DNA of 12,956 nucleotides from Campylobacteraceae bacterium (GCA_027013265.1 JALUXQ010000111.1:1-12956); one strand, 5' to 3'. Shown: positions 1 to 6,922, counted from the first letter of the stretch. Notes: generated by a model from the sequence alone, not told the origin. Translations and numbers: made by a program.

Positions 1-1
1 A

Positions 2-427
2 GTTTCTTGTTATATTACTGATTTTCCTGAAAAACAACTCTTAGGCATCAAAGGTATCATTCCTGTACCACATCTTGGAGCATCAACTCTAGAATCCGAA
101 GAGAATTGTGCTGTAATGGCGGTTGATGAGATAAGAGAATTTTTGGAGAATGGAAATATAATCAACTCCGTAAACTTTCCAAATGCAACAATGCCAAAAT
201 CACAAGAGAATCAAAGACTTGTAATCGCCAATAAAAACATCCCCTGTATGATAGAAAATATAACATCTATTTTAGCGGAAAACAATATCAATATAGTAAA
301 TATGCTAAACAAAAGTAGAGGCGATATAGCATACAATATAATCGATATAAATGGTGATACAGACAAATATTTGATCGAAAAAATCAGAGATATAGATAAG
401 GTTATATTTGCGAGGTTGCTAAGGTGA
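2..427 (+). CDS. serA: D-3-phosphoglycerate dehydrogenase, C-terminal part (5' end outside window)
   Basis: Only the last 141 codons are present; the frame is open from base 2. SerA oxidises 3-phosphoglycerate to 3-phosphohydroxypyruvate with NAD+, the first step of serine synthesis in the cytosol. The visible protein begins at the end of the NAD-binding/catalytic region, with the family motif PHLGASTLESEENCA and the following helix that runs back to the substrate domain. It then goes directly into a C-terminal ACT domain of about 75 residues. The short link shows this is the compact SerA form without the extra ASB domain. ACT domains in this family bind serine for feedback inhibition. One oddity: the usual Pro-Gly at the start of the first ACT helix reads Pro-Cys (NIPCM). 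The stop codon overlaps the GTG start of the next gene, so the two are probably co-transcribed. Certain as to family; full length cannot be judged. Confidence 0.9.
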   Translation, partial: VSCYITDFPEKQLLGIKGIIPVPHLGASTLESEENCAVMAVDEIREFLENGNIINSVNFPNATMPKSQENQRLVIANKNIPCMIENITSILAENNINIVNMLNKSRGDIAYNIIDINGDTDKYLIEKIRDIDKVIFARLLR

Positions 428-1323
428 TTATAAAAGAGTTTCAAGAGTTTGCTGAATCAAGAACGAGAGCGAGAGCATATTTTTGTTATCTATTCAGCAG
501 AAATATACCAGAAAAATTGCCTTCTGTGGACATAAAGCAGATAGAAAAGGCTCTGGTTAAAATTGTAAATGAGATAGATGATTTTGAAGCTCTATATATC
601 TTGGATCATAATGGCATACAAGTATCTGATAATATAACCAATAAAGATGAATTTAGAGGCTTTAAAGGCAAAAATAGAAGTGATAGAGCATACTTTTACA
701 AAGCTATACAAGAAAAAAGATGTGTTCTTACTGACCCATATCCATCGTCACTTACCAACAAACTCACAGTTACTGCTGCATATCCTGTCTATAATGAGAA
801 TGATGAATTAAAATATGTAGCATGTTTGGATATACATCTAGGGGATTTACTAAAAATAAGCCAACCCACAAGGACTCAGTCATTTTTCGGAAGTTTTACT
901 AAGATAGCATATACTATGTTCTCCATCGCACTCTTGTCTATCGCTCTATTGCTTTTTTACAACAGCATGGAAAATCTCTTAGCAAATGGAGTATTGCAGG
1001 CGTTGAGAAATATAGACATGATGTTTGAATCGACTATACTTTTAACACTCTCTTTAGCTATATTTGATTTGGTAAAAACTATATTTGAAGAAGAGGTACT
1101 CGGCAGAAATGAGCAACACCAAGCTCACAATATACATAAAACAATGGTCAGATTTCTGGGTTCTATAGTTATAGCCCTTGCCATTGAGGCGCTCATGCTA
1201 GTATTTAAGTTTGCTATAACAGATCCTAAAAATATTCTTTCAGCCATCTATCTTATAGGTGGTGTATCTATACTATTAGTATCTCTTGCTCTTTATGTCA
1301 AGATGGTATCTGCAAAAAACTAA
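424..1323 (+). CDS. PDC/Cache-like sensor domain protein with four C-terminal membrane helices
   Basis: Starts at GTG 424, overlapping the serA stop by 4 nt (GTGA), with a GAGG ribosome site at 412-415; 299 residues. Residues about 35-145 resemble a single PDC/Cache sensor domain: a strand with YILD.NG, then an RSDRAYF motif (85-91), TDPYPSS (103-109), LTVTAAYPV (114-122) and a closing strand before DIHLGDLL. Such domains usually bind small ligands. Four hydrophobic helices follow, at about 161-180, 203-221, 244-264 and 271-293, reminiscent of PsiE-type four-helix membrane proteins. There is no signal peptide or membrane helix before the sensor domain. Basic residues in the 222-243 loop and at the C-terminus suggest N-in/C-in topology, which puts the sensor in the cytoplasm, unlike most Cache domains. 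The 222-243 loop carries His232, His235 and His238 in an HxxHxxH pattern. No kinase, cyclase or methyl-accepting output domain is present. Function unknown; the domain calls are from motif recognition only. Confidence 0.8.
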   Translation: MIIKEFQEFAESRTRARAYFCYLFSRNIPEKLPSVDIKQIEKALVKIVNEIDDFEALYILDHNGIQVSDNITNKDEFRGFKGKNRSDRAYFYKAIQEKRCVLTDPYPSSLTNKLTVTAAYPVYNENDELKYVACLDIHLGDLLKISQPTRTQSFFGSFTKIAYTMFSIALLSIALLLFYNSMENLLANGVLQALRNIDMMFESTILLTLSLAIFDLVKTIFEEEVLGRNEQHQAHNIHKTMVRFLGSIVIALAIEALMLVFKFAITDPKNILSAIYLIGGVSILLVSLALYVKMVSAKN

Positions 1324-1349
1324 GAGCTACAAAGTAAACTTGTAGCTCT
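1323..1349. terminator. Bidirectional intrinsic terminator between convergent genes
   Basis: Ten perfectly paired bases (1323-1332 with 1340-1349, AGAGCTACAA and its complement) around a 7-nt loop lie between the convergent sensor gene and korC. For minus-strand transcripts from korC the hairpin is followed by TTAGTTTTTT, a good U-tract that lies inside the 3' end of the sensor gene. For plus-strand transcripts the tail is GTATCTTTT, which is weaker. It most probably ends the ten-gene minus-strand operon and also serves the serA-sensor transcript. Confidence 0.8.
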
Positions 1350-1356
1350 GTATCTT

Positions 1357-1908
1357 TTAAGACATTGCCTCTTTGGCGTATTTTACTCCTAAATCAAAAG
1401 CTTTTATGTTTGCTTCATGAACTTTTCTAGGAACTTTTTCTAGTGTAACTTCCATAACTAAATCAAAATCAAGTACTTTTGTCATCTCCATAGTGATTCC
1501 AAGAGCAACGACTGACTGAGTGATAACATTTCCTACCTCTTCTTTGGCGATAGTGATTAGTGGAATTTCAAAAATATTCCACTTTTTTCTATCTTCATCA
1601 GTTGGGGTCACTAGGTTTGGCTCAACTACTATGTTGCCACCCTCTTTAACACCATTTTTAAACTGGTCATAGCTGACTTGTGCAGTCGCAATCATAAACT
1701 CAATCTCACCCTCGTTCGCATATGGGTATAGAATTTCTGTATCATCGAGTAAAATATCAACCTTAGTAGGCCCTCCTCTTACTTGAGATGTATATGTTGC
1801 TGATTTAACACCATAACCACCACTTTTTATCTTTGCTTCAGCCAAAATCTCACCTGCTAGGATAACACCTTGACCACCGACACCTACAAATCTTAATTGT
1901 CTTCTCAT
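1357..1908 (-). CDS. korC: 2-oxoglutarate:ferredoxin oxidoreductase, gamma subunit
   Basis: 183 residues, the usual size for a separate gamma subunit. KorC (OorC in Helicobacter and Campylobacter naming) is part of the KorDABC enzyme that interconverts 2-oxoglutarate with succinyl-CoA plus CO2, using ferredoxin or flavodoxin. The N-terminus carries the family glycine loop GVGGQGV (9-15). It is followed by the conserved SATYTSQVRGGPTKVDI stretch, where the sulfur-donor cofactor CoA is handled in related pyruvate enzymes. The start at 1908 is preceded by AAGGAG that overlaps the korB stop codon; the gap to korB is 12 nt. It is the last gene of the operon and the 1323-1349 terminator lies just beyond it. 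In an rTCA organism the enzyme would run as a synthase that fixes CO2; the sequence does not show direction. Confidence 0.93.
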   Translation of the reverse strand: MRRQLRFVGVGGQGVILAGEILAEAKIKSGGYGVKSATYTSQVRGGPTKVDILLDDTEILYPYANEGEIEFMIATAQVSYDQFKNGVKEGGNIVVEPNLVTPTDEDRKKWNIFEIPLITIAKEEVGNVITQSVVALGITMEMTKVLDFDLVMEVTLEKVPRKVHEANIKAFDLGVKYAKEAMS

Positions 1909-1920
1909 CTTAGGTACTCC

Positions 1921-2754
1921 TTACAGTTGAACTTTTGTTTTATTTTGCGCAGCTTCTATGACTTTGCTATATGCTTCACAATACTCTAATGCTTCTTCAT
2001 CTTTTTTCAAAACACCTAATGGAAATTTACCTATCTTATCTTCGTCACTTAGAGCATCAAACTTCTTTTTAGATATAATTATATCATTTATCCAATCAAG
2101 TGTCTGTTTTGCTTCACCCATTTTATTTTTTCTACCGAGATTTATATGGCAATTTGAGAATATATCAAAGAAAGAGTATCCTTTATGCTTAAATCCTTCG
2201 ACTAAAACTTTTTCCATCTTTTTAGGATCCAAAACTGATTCACGAGCAACAAATGAAGCTCCAGCAGCATCAGCTAATTTTGCAGCATCAAAAGTTGGAT
2301 CTATATTGCCGTATTGCGCAGTTACTGTCCACATGCCTTTTGGCGTAGTAGGACTTGTTTGCGAATTTGTCAAACCATATATAAAGTTATTTATAACTAT
2401 ATGATTTAAGTCTATATTTCTCCTGCAACCGTGAATTGTATGGTTTCCACCTATCGCCAAACCATCACCATCACCAGTCACTACTATAACATGTTTATCA
2501 GGATTTGCCATTTTTATACCAGTTGCATATGCTATAGTACGACCGTGCGTAGTATGTACCGTATTGCAATCTATATATGAGCTAAATCTTCCACTACATC
2601 CGATACCTGCAACTATACATACATCATCCATATCCCATCCCATTTTATCAATAGCACGAATTACAGATTTTAAGATAACACCATCTCCACAACCCCAGCA
2701 CCAAAGTGTTGGTAGTTTATCTGTTCTTAGATATTTTTCATAATTAAAAGCCAT
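1921..2754 (-). CDS. korB: 2-oxoglutarate:ferredoxin oxidoreductase, beta (thiamine-diphosphate) subunit
   Basis: 277 residues. This subunit holds thiamine diphosphate and one [4Fe-4S] cluster. The Mg/ThDP signature is GDGDGLAIGGNH (94-105) with Asn122-Asn123 in VINNFIYGLTN. Four cysteines sit where the cluster ligands of the pyruvate:ferredoxin oxidoreductase superfamily are expected: Cys19 and Cys22 (CWGC), Cys53 (GIGCSGR) and Cys202 (SNCH). The GLTNSQTSPTTP stretch is typical of beta subunits. The substrate is not readable with certainty from the motif alone. The 2-oxoacid specificity is taken from the four-gene D-A-B-C arrangement and from the neighbouring sucCD, whose product succinyl-CoA is the substrate. 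One base separates the korA stop from this ATG, and its AAGGAG lies inside the end of korA, so translation is probably coupled. Confidence 0.93.
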   Translation of the reverse strand: MAFNYEKYLRTDKLPTLWCWGCGDGVILKSVIRAIDKMGWDMDDVCIVAGIGCSGRFSSYIDCNTVHTTHGRTIAYATGIKMANPDKHVIVVTGDGDGLAIGGNHTIHGCRRNIDLNHIVINNFIYGLTNSQTSPTTPKGMWTVTAQYGNIDPTFDAAKLADAAGASFVARESVLDPKKMEKVLVEGFKHKGYSFFDIFSNCHINLGRKNKMGEAKQTLDWINDIIISKKKFDALSDEDKIGKFPLGVLKKDEEALEYCEAYSKVIEAAQNKTKVQL

Positions 2755-2755
2755 A

Positions 2756-3886
2756 TTACATCATCTCCTTAACTTTTGCTACCATATCAGTTGGTGCAAT
2801 AGGACGACCATTTGCTTTATGAAGGGTTGCAAAGTCATCTCTAGTCGTTACTTTTTGAATCTCATCTAAATATTGTCCCATATTAAGCTCTGTTACCATA
2901 ATCTTATCAAATTTCTTACCAATTTCTTGGAGTTTTTTAACAGGGCTTGGCCATATAGTTATAGGTCTAAAAAGACCGGCTTTTATACCATCTTTTCTTA
3001 GCTTGACAACAGCCTCTTTTGCACCTCTACTAATGCTTCCATAAGCAATAATGCAAACTTCTGCATCATCAAGCATAAACTCCTCGTGCTCAATAAGATC
3101 TTCTGCTTTATTGATTTTTCCCATCAATCTCTCTATATTGTATTCACAAATATCACCATCTTCAGTTGGAAAACCTGTTGGTCCATGGTGAAGCCCTGTG
3201 ATATGATAGTGATAACCCTTAAAGAAAGGGTTTAAGACTGCTGGAGTATTAGGAGCTGCATCATAAGGTTTATACTCTTTCGGATCTCCTGTGAACTCTT
3301 TTCTGTTAATAATTGATTTCTCGACATCTTTCAAATCAGGCAGTATCGCTTTTCCAACCATATGTCCTAGTGTTTCATCTAAAAGCAAAAATACTGGTGT
3401 CATATACTCTTCAGCTAAATTAAATGCTCGAATTGTTTCTGTATAACACTCCTCTAAACTTCCTGGGCAAAGTGTTATGGAGGCAAAATCTCCATGTGTT
3501 GGATGTTTTGCTTGACCAATATCTGCTTGAGATACTCTTGTTGGAAGACCTGTACTTGGTCCACCTCTCATAACATTTACAATTACTAGAGGAACTTCAG
3601 TTATAAATGAAAAACCAATTTGTTCTGATTTCAGAGACATTCCAGGACCACTTGTTGCTGTCATGGCTTTTACTCCACTCATCGAAGCTCCAAGAGCTAC
3701 GCTAATTCCACCTATTTCATCTTCCATTTGTATAAAATGTCCACCAACTCTTGGTAATAAAACACTAGCTTCATGTGCTATTTCACTTGAGGGTGTAAGT
3801 GGATAACCTCCAAAAAATCTACAACCACACTCAATAGCTGCTTTTGCTACAAGTCCGTTACCATTTGAGATTACTTCTCTTGCCAT
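2756..3886 (-). CDS. korA: 2-oxoglutarate:ferredoxin oxidoreductase, alpha subunit
   Basis: 376 residues, the size of a stand-alone alpha subunit with the gamma part separate (korC). The N-terminal pyrimidine-binding domain shows GGYPLTPSSEIAH (26-38) with the conserved Tyr-Pro and Thr-Pro turn. It also shows the acidic QMEDE (53-57), which includes the glutamate that activates the thiamine ring in this superfamily, and TSGPGMSLKSEQIG (78-91). RGGPSTGLPT (107-116) and the HPTHGDF segment are usual in KorA. The C-terminal third is the transketolase-C-like domain with ITIWPSP and TELNMGQ. It has no cluster cysteines, as expected. SD GGGAG precedes the ATG at 3886; the gap to korD is 9 nt. Confidence 0.94.
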   Translation of the reverse strand: MAREVISNGNGLVAKAAIECGCRFFGGYPLTPSSEIAHEASVLLPRVGGHFIQMEDEIGGISVALGASMSGVKAMTATSGPGMSLKSEQIGFSFITEVPLVIVNVMRGGPSTGLPTRVSQADIGQAKHPTHGDFASITLCPGSLEECYTETIRAFNLAEEYMTPVFLLLDETLGHMVGKAILPDLKDVEKSIINRKEFTGDPKEYKPYDAAPNTPAVLNPFFKGYHYHITGLHHGPTGFPTEDGDICEYNIERLMGKINKAEDLIEHEEFMLDDAEVCIIAYGSISRGAKEAVVKLRKDGIKAGLFRPITIWPSPVKKLQEIGKKFDKIMVTELNMGQYLDEIQKVTTRDDFATLHKANGRPIAPTDMVAKVKEMM

Positions 3887-3895
3887 CTATTCTCC

Positions 3896-4213
3896 CTATG
3901 CACTTAATTTTCTATAATGATTATTTTTTACTGCCTCGGCTCTCTGTTTTGCCTCATCAGTAATCTTTGCAAATTTAAATTCCCCTCTTTCCGCTACATA
4001 TATAGCAAAATCAGGGCAATGCAATTCGCAATCCCTACACCCAATACATGCATCTGGATACTCTACTTCTATCATAGAACCCAATATAGAATCAGGTGCT
4101 GGAACCATTGCTAGAACACCTGCTGGACACACGCTTACACAAACATCACAGGCCTTGCATCTATTAATATTTACCCATACAGGGGTGCTTTCTGGAGCTA
4201 CCATGTTACTCAT
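3896..4213 (-). CDS. korD: 2-oxoglutarate:ferredoxin oxidoreductase, delta subunit (2[4Fe-4S] ferredoxin-type)
   Basis: 105 residues with two complete CxxCxxCxxxCP motifs: Cys19, 22, 25, 29 and Cys56, 59, 62, 66. Each motif supplies three ligands to one [4Fe-4S] cluster and the last to the other. The subunit passes electrons between soluble ferredoxin and the cluster in KorB. The cysteine-free N-terminal strand (PVWVNINRC) and a charged tail after residue 80 are usual for OorD/KorD. The ATG at 4213 has AAGGAG nine bases upstream; a second in-frame ATG three codons later is a less likely start. This is the first of four kor genes and follows a 76-nt spacer after sucD that contains a hairpin and a palindrome, so the kor genes may be separately controlled. 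Confidence 0.93.
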   Translation of the reverse strand: MSNMVAPESTPVWVNINRCKACDVCVSVCPAGVLAMVPAPDSILGSMIEVEYPDACIGCRDCELHCPDFAIYVAERGEFKFAKITDEAKQRAEAVKNNHYRKLSA

Positions 4214-4238
4214 ATTTTATATCTCCTTGTGTTTTATA

Positions 4239-4248
4239 TTGTTAACAA
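4239..4248. promoter_or_regulatory. Perfect 10-bp palindrome, possible operator upstream of korD
   Basis: TTGTTAACAA reads the same on both strands. It lies 26 bases before the korD ATG and directly after the T-run of the hairpin at 4257-4278. A TATAAA hexamer follows at 4238-4233 on the minus strand, but it is too close to the ribosome site to be a convincing promoter. A related TTGTTAA occurs inside the inverted repeat at 11072-11089 before the operon. The position suggests a regulator site, but no known regulator is recognised and short AT-rich palindromes arise by chance. Confidence 0.3.
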
Positions 4249-4249
4249 C

Positions 4250-4278
4250 AAAAATTACGCTTTACTTTACTAAAGCAT
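4250..4278 (-). terminator. Weak terminator or attenuator between sucD and korD
   Basis: On the minus strand ATGCTTTA (4278-4271) pairs with TAAAGCGT (4264-4257): 8 bp including one T-G wobble, around the loop GTAAAG. Two bases later comes a run of five T (4254-4250). The stem is short and AT-rich, so termination would be partial at most. It sits 11 bases after the sucD stop codon in the only sizeable gap inside the ten-gene operon. It could reduce kor transcription relative to suc, or mark a 3' processing end. Confidence 0.4.
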
Positions 4279-4289
4279 TGCTTAAAAGT

Positions 4290-5162
4290 TTATTTACTCA
4301 ACACCTCTTTAACTTTTTTGCCAATTTCCGCTGGTGATTTTACTACCGCTACCCCAGCGGCTTCAAGAGCTGCCATCTTTTCGGCTGCTGTTCCTGCACT
4401 TCCACTGATAATAGCACCTGCATGTCCCATTCTTTTACCTTTTGGTGCTGTTTGACCAGCGATAAAAGCAACAACAGGTTTGCTTACATTGTTCTTGATA
4501 AACTCAGCTGCTTGAATCTCTAAATCCCCGCCAATTTCACCTATCATAACGATTGCTTCAGTTTGTGGGTCTGCTTCAAACATTGTCAAAAGTTGTATAT
4601 AGCTAAGTCCGATAATTGGGTCTCCGCCTATACCAACTGCTGTTGTTATACCATATCCAACATTGCATACTTGATTTGCACCTTCATAAGTTAGAGTACC
4701 TGATTTTGATATAAGCCCAACATTTCCTTTTTTGAAAACCATACCTGGCATGATGCCTATCTTGCACTCTTCGGCAGTGATAACTCCTGGACAGTTTGGT
4801 CCTATAGTCTTCATACCGCTTTTTACAGCATATGATTTTGCCATCATCATGTCTCTTACTGGTGCACCTTCGGTTATGATTACAGCCAATTCTATACCTG
4901 CATCAGCCGCTTCCATAACAGCATCCCCTACAAAAGCAGGCGGAACAAAAATCATACTAACCGTAGCCCCTGTTGCCTTAACTGCTTCACCAACTGTGTT
5001 AAATACTGGTTTTCCAAGGTGAACTTGTCCGCCTTTATTTGGCGTAACACCACCAACTATCTGTGTACCATAATCTATACACTGTCCAGCATGAAAAGTA
5101 CCCTCTTTGCCTGTAAAACCTTGAACTATAACTTTTGTATCTTTATCTACCAATATACTCAT
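4290..5162 (-). CDS. sucD: Succinyl-CoA synthetase (succinate-CoA ligase), alpha subunit
   Basis: 290 residues from the ATG at 5162, the normal family length. SucCD joins succinate and CoA at the cost of a nucleoside triphosphate; in the reductive TCA direction this supplies succinyl-CoA to KorDABC. The N-terminal CoA-binding domain shows VQGFTGKEGTFH (13-24). The active-site histidine that becomes phosphorylated is His247 in KRMGHAGAIISGSAG, the same number as in the Escherichia coli enzyme. IGPNCPGVI (120-128) and the glycine-rich SKSGTLTYE (152-160) are also standard. An in-frame ATG at 5204 lies inside sucC; it would add 14 charged, non-conserved residues and is rejected. The sucC stop and this ATG are one base apart, so translation is coupled, with GGGG as a moderate ribosome site. 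Confidence 0.96.
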   Translation of the reverse strand: MSILVDKDTKVIVQGFTGKEGTFHAGQCIDYGTQIVGGVTPNKGGQVHLGKPVFNTVGEAVKATGATVSMIFVPPAFVGDAVMEAADAGIELAVIITEGAPVRDMMMAKSYAVKSGMKTIGPNCPGVITAEECKIGIMPGMVFKKGNVGLISKSGTLTYEGANQVCNVGYGITTAVGIGGDPIIGLSYIQLLTMFEADPQTEAIVMIGEIGGDLEIQAAEFIKNNVSKPVVAFIAGQTAPKGKRMGHAGAIISGSAGTAAEKMAALEAAGVAVVKSPAEIGKKVKEVLSK

Positions 5163-5163
5163 A

Positions 5164-6333
5164 CTATTCCCCTTTTGCCGCTGCAACTGCTTTTTTTGCA
5201 CCATCGCCTAAGTCAGTTGCTGTTATTACATTTTCTATATTTGCATTTTTTAAAATCTGGGCAGCTTCAGGTGCATTTGTTCCATCAAGTCTAACAACAA
5301 CAGGCACATGTACATCTACGAGTTTTGTAGCCTCTAGTATTCCGTTTGCAATTCTATCACATCTAACAATTCCACCGAAAATATTTACAAAAATTGATTT
5401 TACATTTGGATCTCTTAAGATGATTTCAAAACCTTTTGCTACAGTTTCGGCACTAGCTGTACCGCCAACATCCAAGAAGTTTGCAGGAGTTCCGCCAACA
5501 TAGTTAATAGTATCCATGGTCCCCATGGCAAGTCCTGCACCATTTACCATACATCCTACATTACCATCTAGTTTAACATAGCTTAGTCCAAACTCTCCAG
5601 CTTCTCTCTCGGCTGGATCTTCTTCGCTAATATCTCTCATAGCTTCGATATCAGGATGGCGTCCAAGTGCACTATCGTCAAATCCCATCTTTCCATCAAG
5701 TGCGATAAAGTCTCCAGCACCAGTTTTAACAAGTGGATTAATCTCTATCAAGCTTGCGTCATTTTCCATATATACTCTATAAAGTGCTGCTGCAAATTTT
5801 ATAAATTTTCCAACTTGCTCTTTTGGAAGTCCTAATCCAAAAGCTAGTTTTCGACCATGAAAACCTTGAAAACCAATAGTTGGGTCAACTGCAACTTTTA
5901 TAATTTTTTCTGGAGTCTCGCTTGCTACTTTTTCTATATCCATACCACCTTCGGTTGAAGCCATTATAACTGGCATCTCTTTGGCTCTATCTAAGACAAC
6001 ACCTAAATAAAGTTCATCCGCTATATCAGCACCCTCTTCTATATAAATCTTCTGTACAAGTTTTCCCTCAGGTCCTGTTTGGTGAGTCACTAAAGTCATA
6101 CCAAGAATCTCTGTTGCTAATTCTCTTACTTCATCTATACTTTTTGCCAGTTTTACACCACCGCCAAGTCCTCGTCCCCCAGCATGAATTTGAGCTTTCA
6201 CAACCCAAATCTTTCCACCAAGCTCTTTGGCGTTTTCAACTGCTTCTTCAACACTAAATGCAACTTTTCCTTTTGGAACGGGTACATTATATTTTGCAAA
6301 TATCTGTTTTGCTTGATATTCATGAATATTCAT
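5164..6333 (-). CDS. sucC: Succinyl-CoA synthetase (succinate-CoA ligase), beta subunit
   Basis: 389 residues, the typical length. The N-terminal ATP-grasp domain opens with MNIHEYQAKQIF and carries the nucleotide-binding lysine in VVKAQIHAGGRG (44-55). The magnesium ligands are Asn199 (EINPLV) and Asp213 (ALDGKM), at the same positions as in the Escherichia coli protein. The C-terminal CoA-ligase domain has GCMVNGAGLAMGTMD (260-274), NFLDVGG (285-291) and NIFGGIVRCD (317-326). The usual ADP-forming annotation fits, but ATP versus GTP preference is not settled by these motifs. A strong AAGGAG precedes the ATG; the gap from fumB is 22 nt. With sucD it forms the heteromeric enzyme placed between the fumarase and Kor genes. 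Confidence 0.96.
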   Translation of the reverse strand: MNIHEYQAKQIFAKYNVPVPKGKVAFSVEEAVENAKELGGKIWVVKAQIHAGGRGLGGGVKLAKSIDEVRELATEILGMTLVTHQTGPEGKLVQKIYIEEGADIADELYLGVVLDRAKEMPVIMASTEGGMDIEKVASETPEKIIKVAVDPTIGFQGFHGRKLAFGLGLPKEQVGKFIKFAAALYRVYMENDASLIEINPLVKTGAGDFIALDGKMGFDDSALGRHPDIEAMRDISEEDPAEREAGEFGLSYVKLDGNVGCMVNGAGLAMGTMDTINYVGGTPANFLDVGGTASAETVAKGFEIILRDPNVKSIFVNIFGGIVRCDRIANGILEATKLVDVHVPVVVRLDGTNAPEAAQILKNANIENVITATDLGDGAKKAVAAAKGE

Positions 6334-6355
6334 ATAGTCTCCTTAATTTACTATT

Positions 6356-6922
6356 TTATGACTCTTTTATCTCATACTTTGCACGACCTATTTTATAAAG
6401 ATCTCCGCCATAGGTATCATTTACAACTGTTAATGGAAAATCAACTACTTCTAGCTTTCTTATGGCCTCAGGTCCTAGTTCTGGATATGCTATTACTTCC
6501 GCACTCTTAATCTGTCTAGCCAAAAGTGCTCCTGCACCGCCTGTTGCTCCAAAATATACAGCTTTTGATTTTATACAAGCATCTATAACATCTTGATTTC
6601 TTTTACCTTTTCCGATCATCCCCTTTTGTCCCATCTCGTTGATGAGTCTAGGAGAGTATGAATCCATCCTATAGCTTGTAGTTGGTCCTGCACTTCCTAT
6701 CGGATCACCTGGTTTTGGAGGAGTTGGTCCAACAAAATATATAACAGAGCCTTTAATATCAAAAGGGAGCTCTTTTCCCTCATCCATCAAGTCTATCAAT
6801 TTTTTATGTGCTGCATCACGGGCTGTATAGATAATCCCGCTTAGATATACGATATCCCCTACTTTTAACTGTACTACATCCTCATCACTTAGAGGTGTTG
6901 TCAAATGATATGTTTTACTCAT
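6356..6922 (-). CDS. fumB: Class I (Fe-S) fumarate hydratase, beta subunit
   Basis: 188 residues from the ATG at 6922, chosen because a near-perfect SD (AAGGAGG) lies just upstream; an in-frame ATG at 6976 lies inside fumA and adds a non-family tail. This is the C-terminal half of class I fumarase as a separate subunit, as in the related L-tartrate dehydratase. Typical motifs are TARDAAH (33-39), GPTPPKPG (65-72), GPTTSYRMD (79-87) and FGATGGAGALLA (124-135). Together with the alpha subunit it interconverts malate and fumarate; the beta subunit supplies substrate-binding residues while the iron-sulfur cluster sits in alpha. The fumarase reading, rather than tartrate dehydratase (TtdB), comes from the TCA-gene neighbourhood. 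It starts 10 nt after the fumA stop. No fumarate reductase gene follows, although that is the next reaction. Confidence 0.9.
   Translation of the reverse strand: MSKTYHLTTPLSDEDVVQLKVGDIVYLSGIIYTARDAAHKKLIDLMDEGKELPFDIKGSVIYFVGPTPPKPGDPIGSAGPTTSYRMDSYSPRLINEMGQKGMIGKGKRNQDVIDACIKSKAVYFGATGGAGALLARQIKSAEVIAYPELGPEAIRKLEVVDFPLTVVNDTYGGDLYKIGRAKYEIKES

Noticed and set aside
211..444. Minus-strand hydrophobic 77-codon frame opposite serA
   Set aside because: The hydrophobic look arises from reading AT-rich codons of the ACT domain in reverse; no promoter or SD.
1958..2404. Plus-strand open frame of 148 codons opposite korB
   Set aside because: Antisense shadow of a well-conserved gene; no ribosome site, and the serine/phenylalanine-rich translation is typical of a reverse-strand artefact.
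4233..4238. TATAAA on the minus strand before korD
   Set aside because: Transcription from it would begin within the korD ribosome site; kept only as a note next to the palindrome.
5163..5204. Longer sucD start at 5204
   Set aside because: It would place 14 charged, non-conserved residues before the normal N-terminus and overlap sucC; the 5162 start matches family length.
5135..5503. Plus-strand open frame of 122 codons opposite sucD/sucC
   Set aside because: It lies wholly antisense to two clearly conserved enzyme genes, has no family resemblance and its composition mirrors the codons of the other strand.
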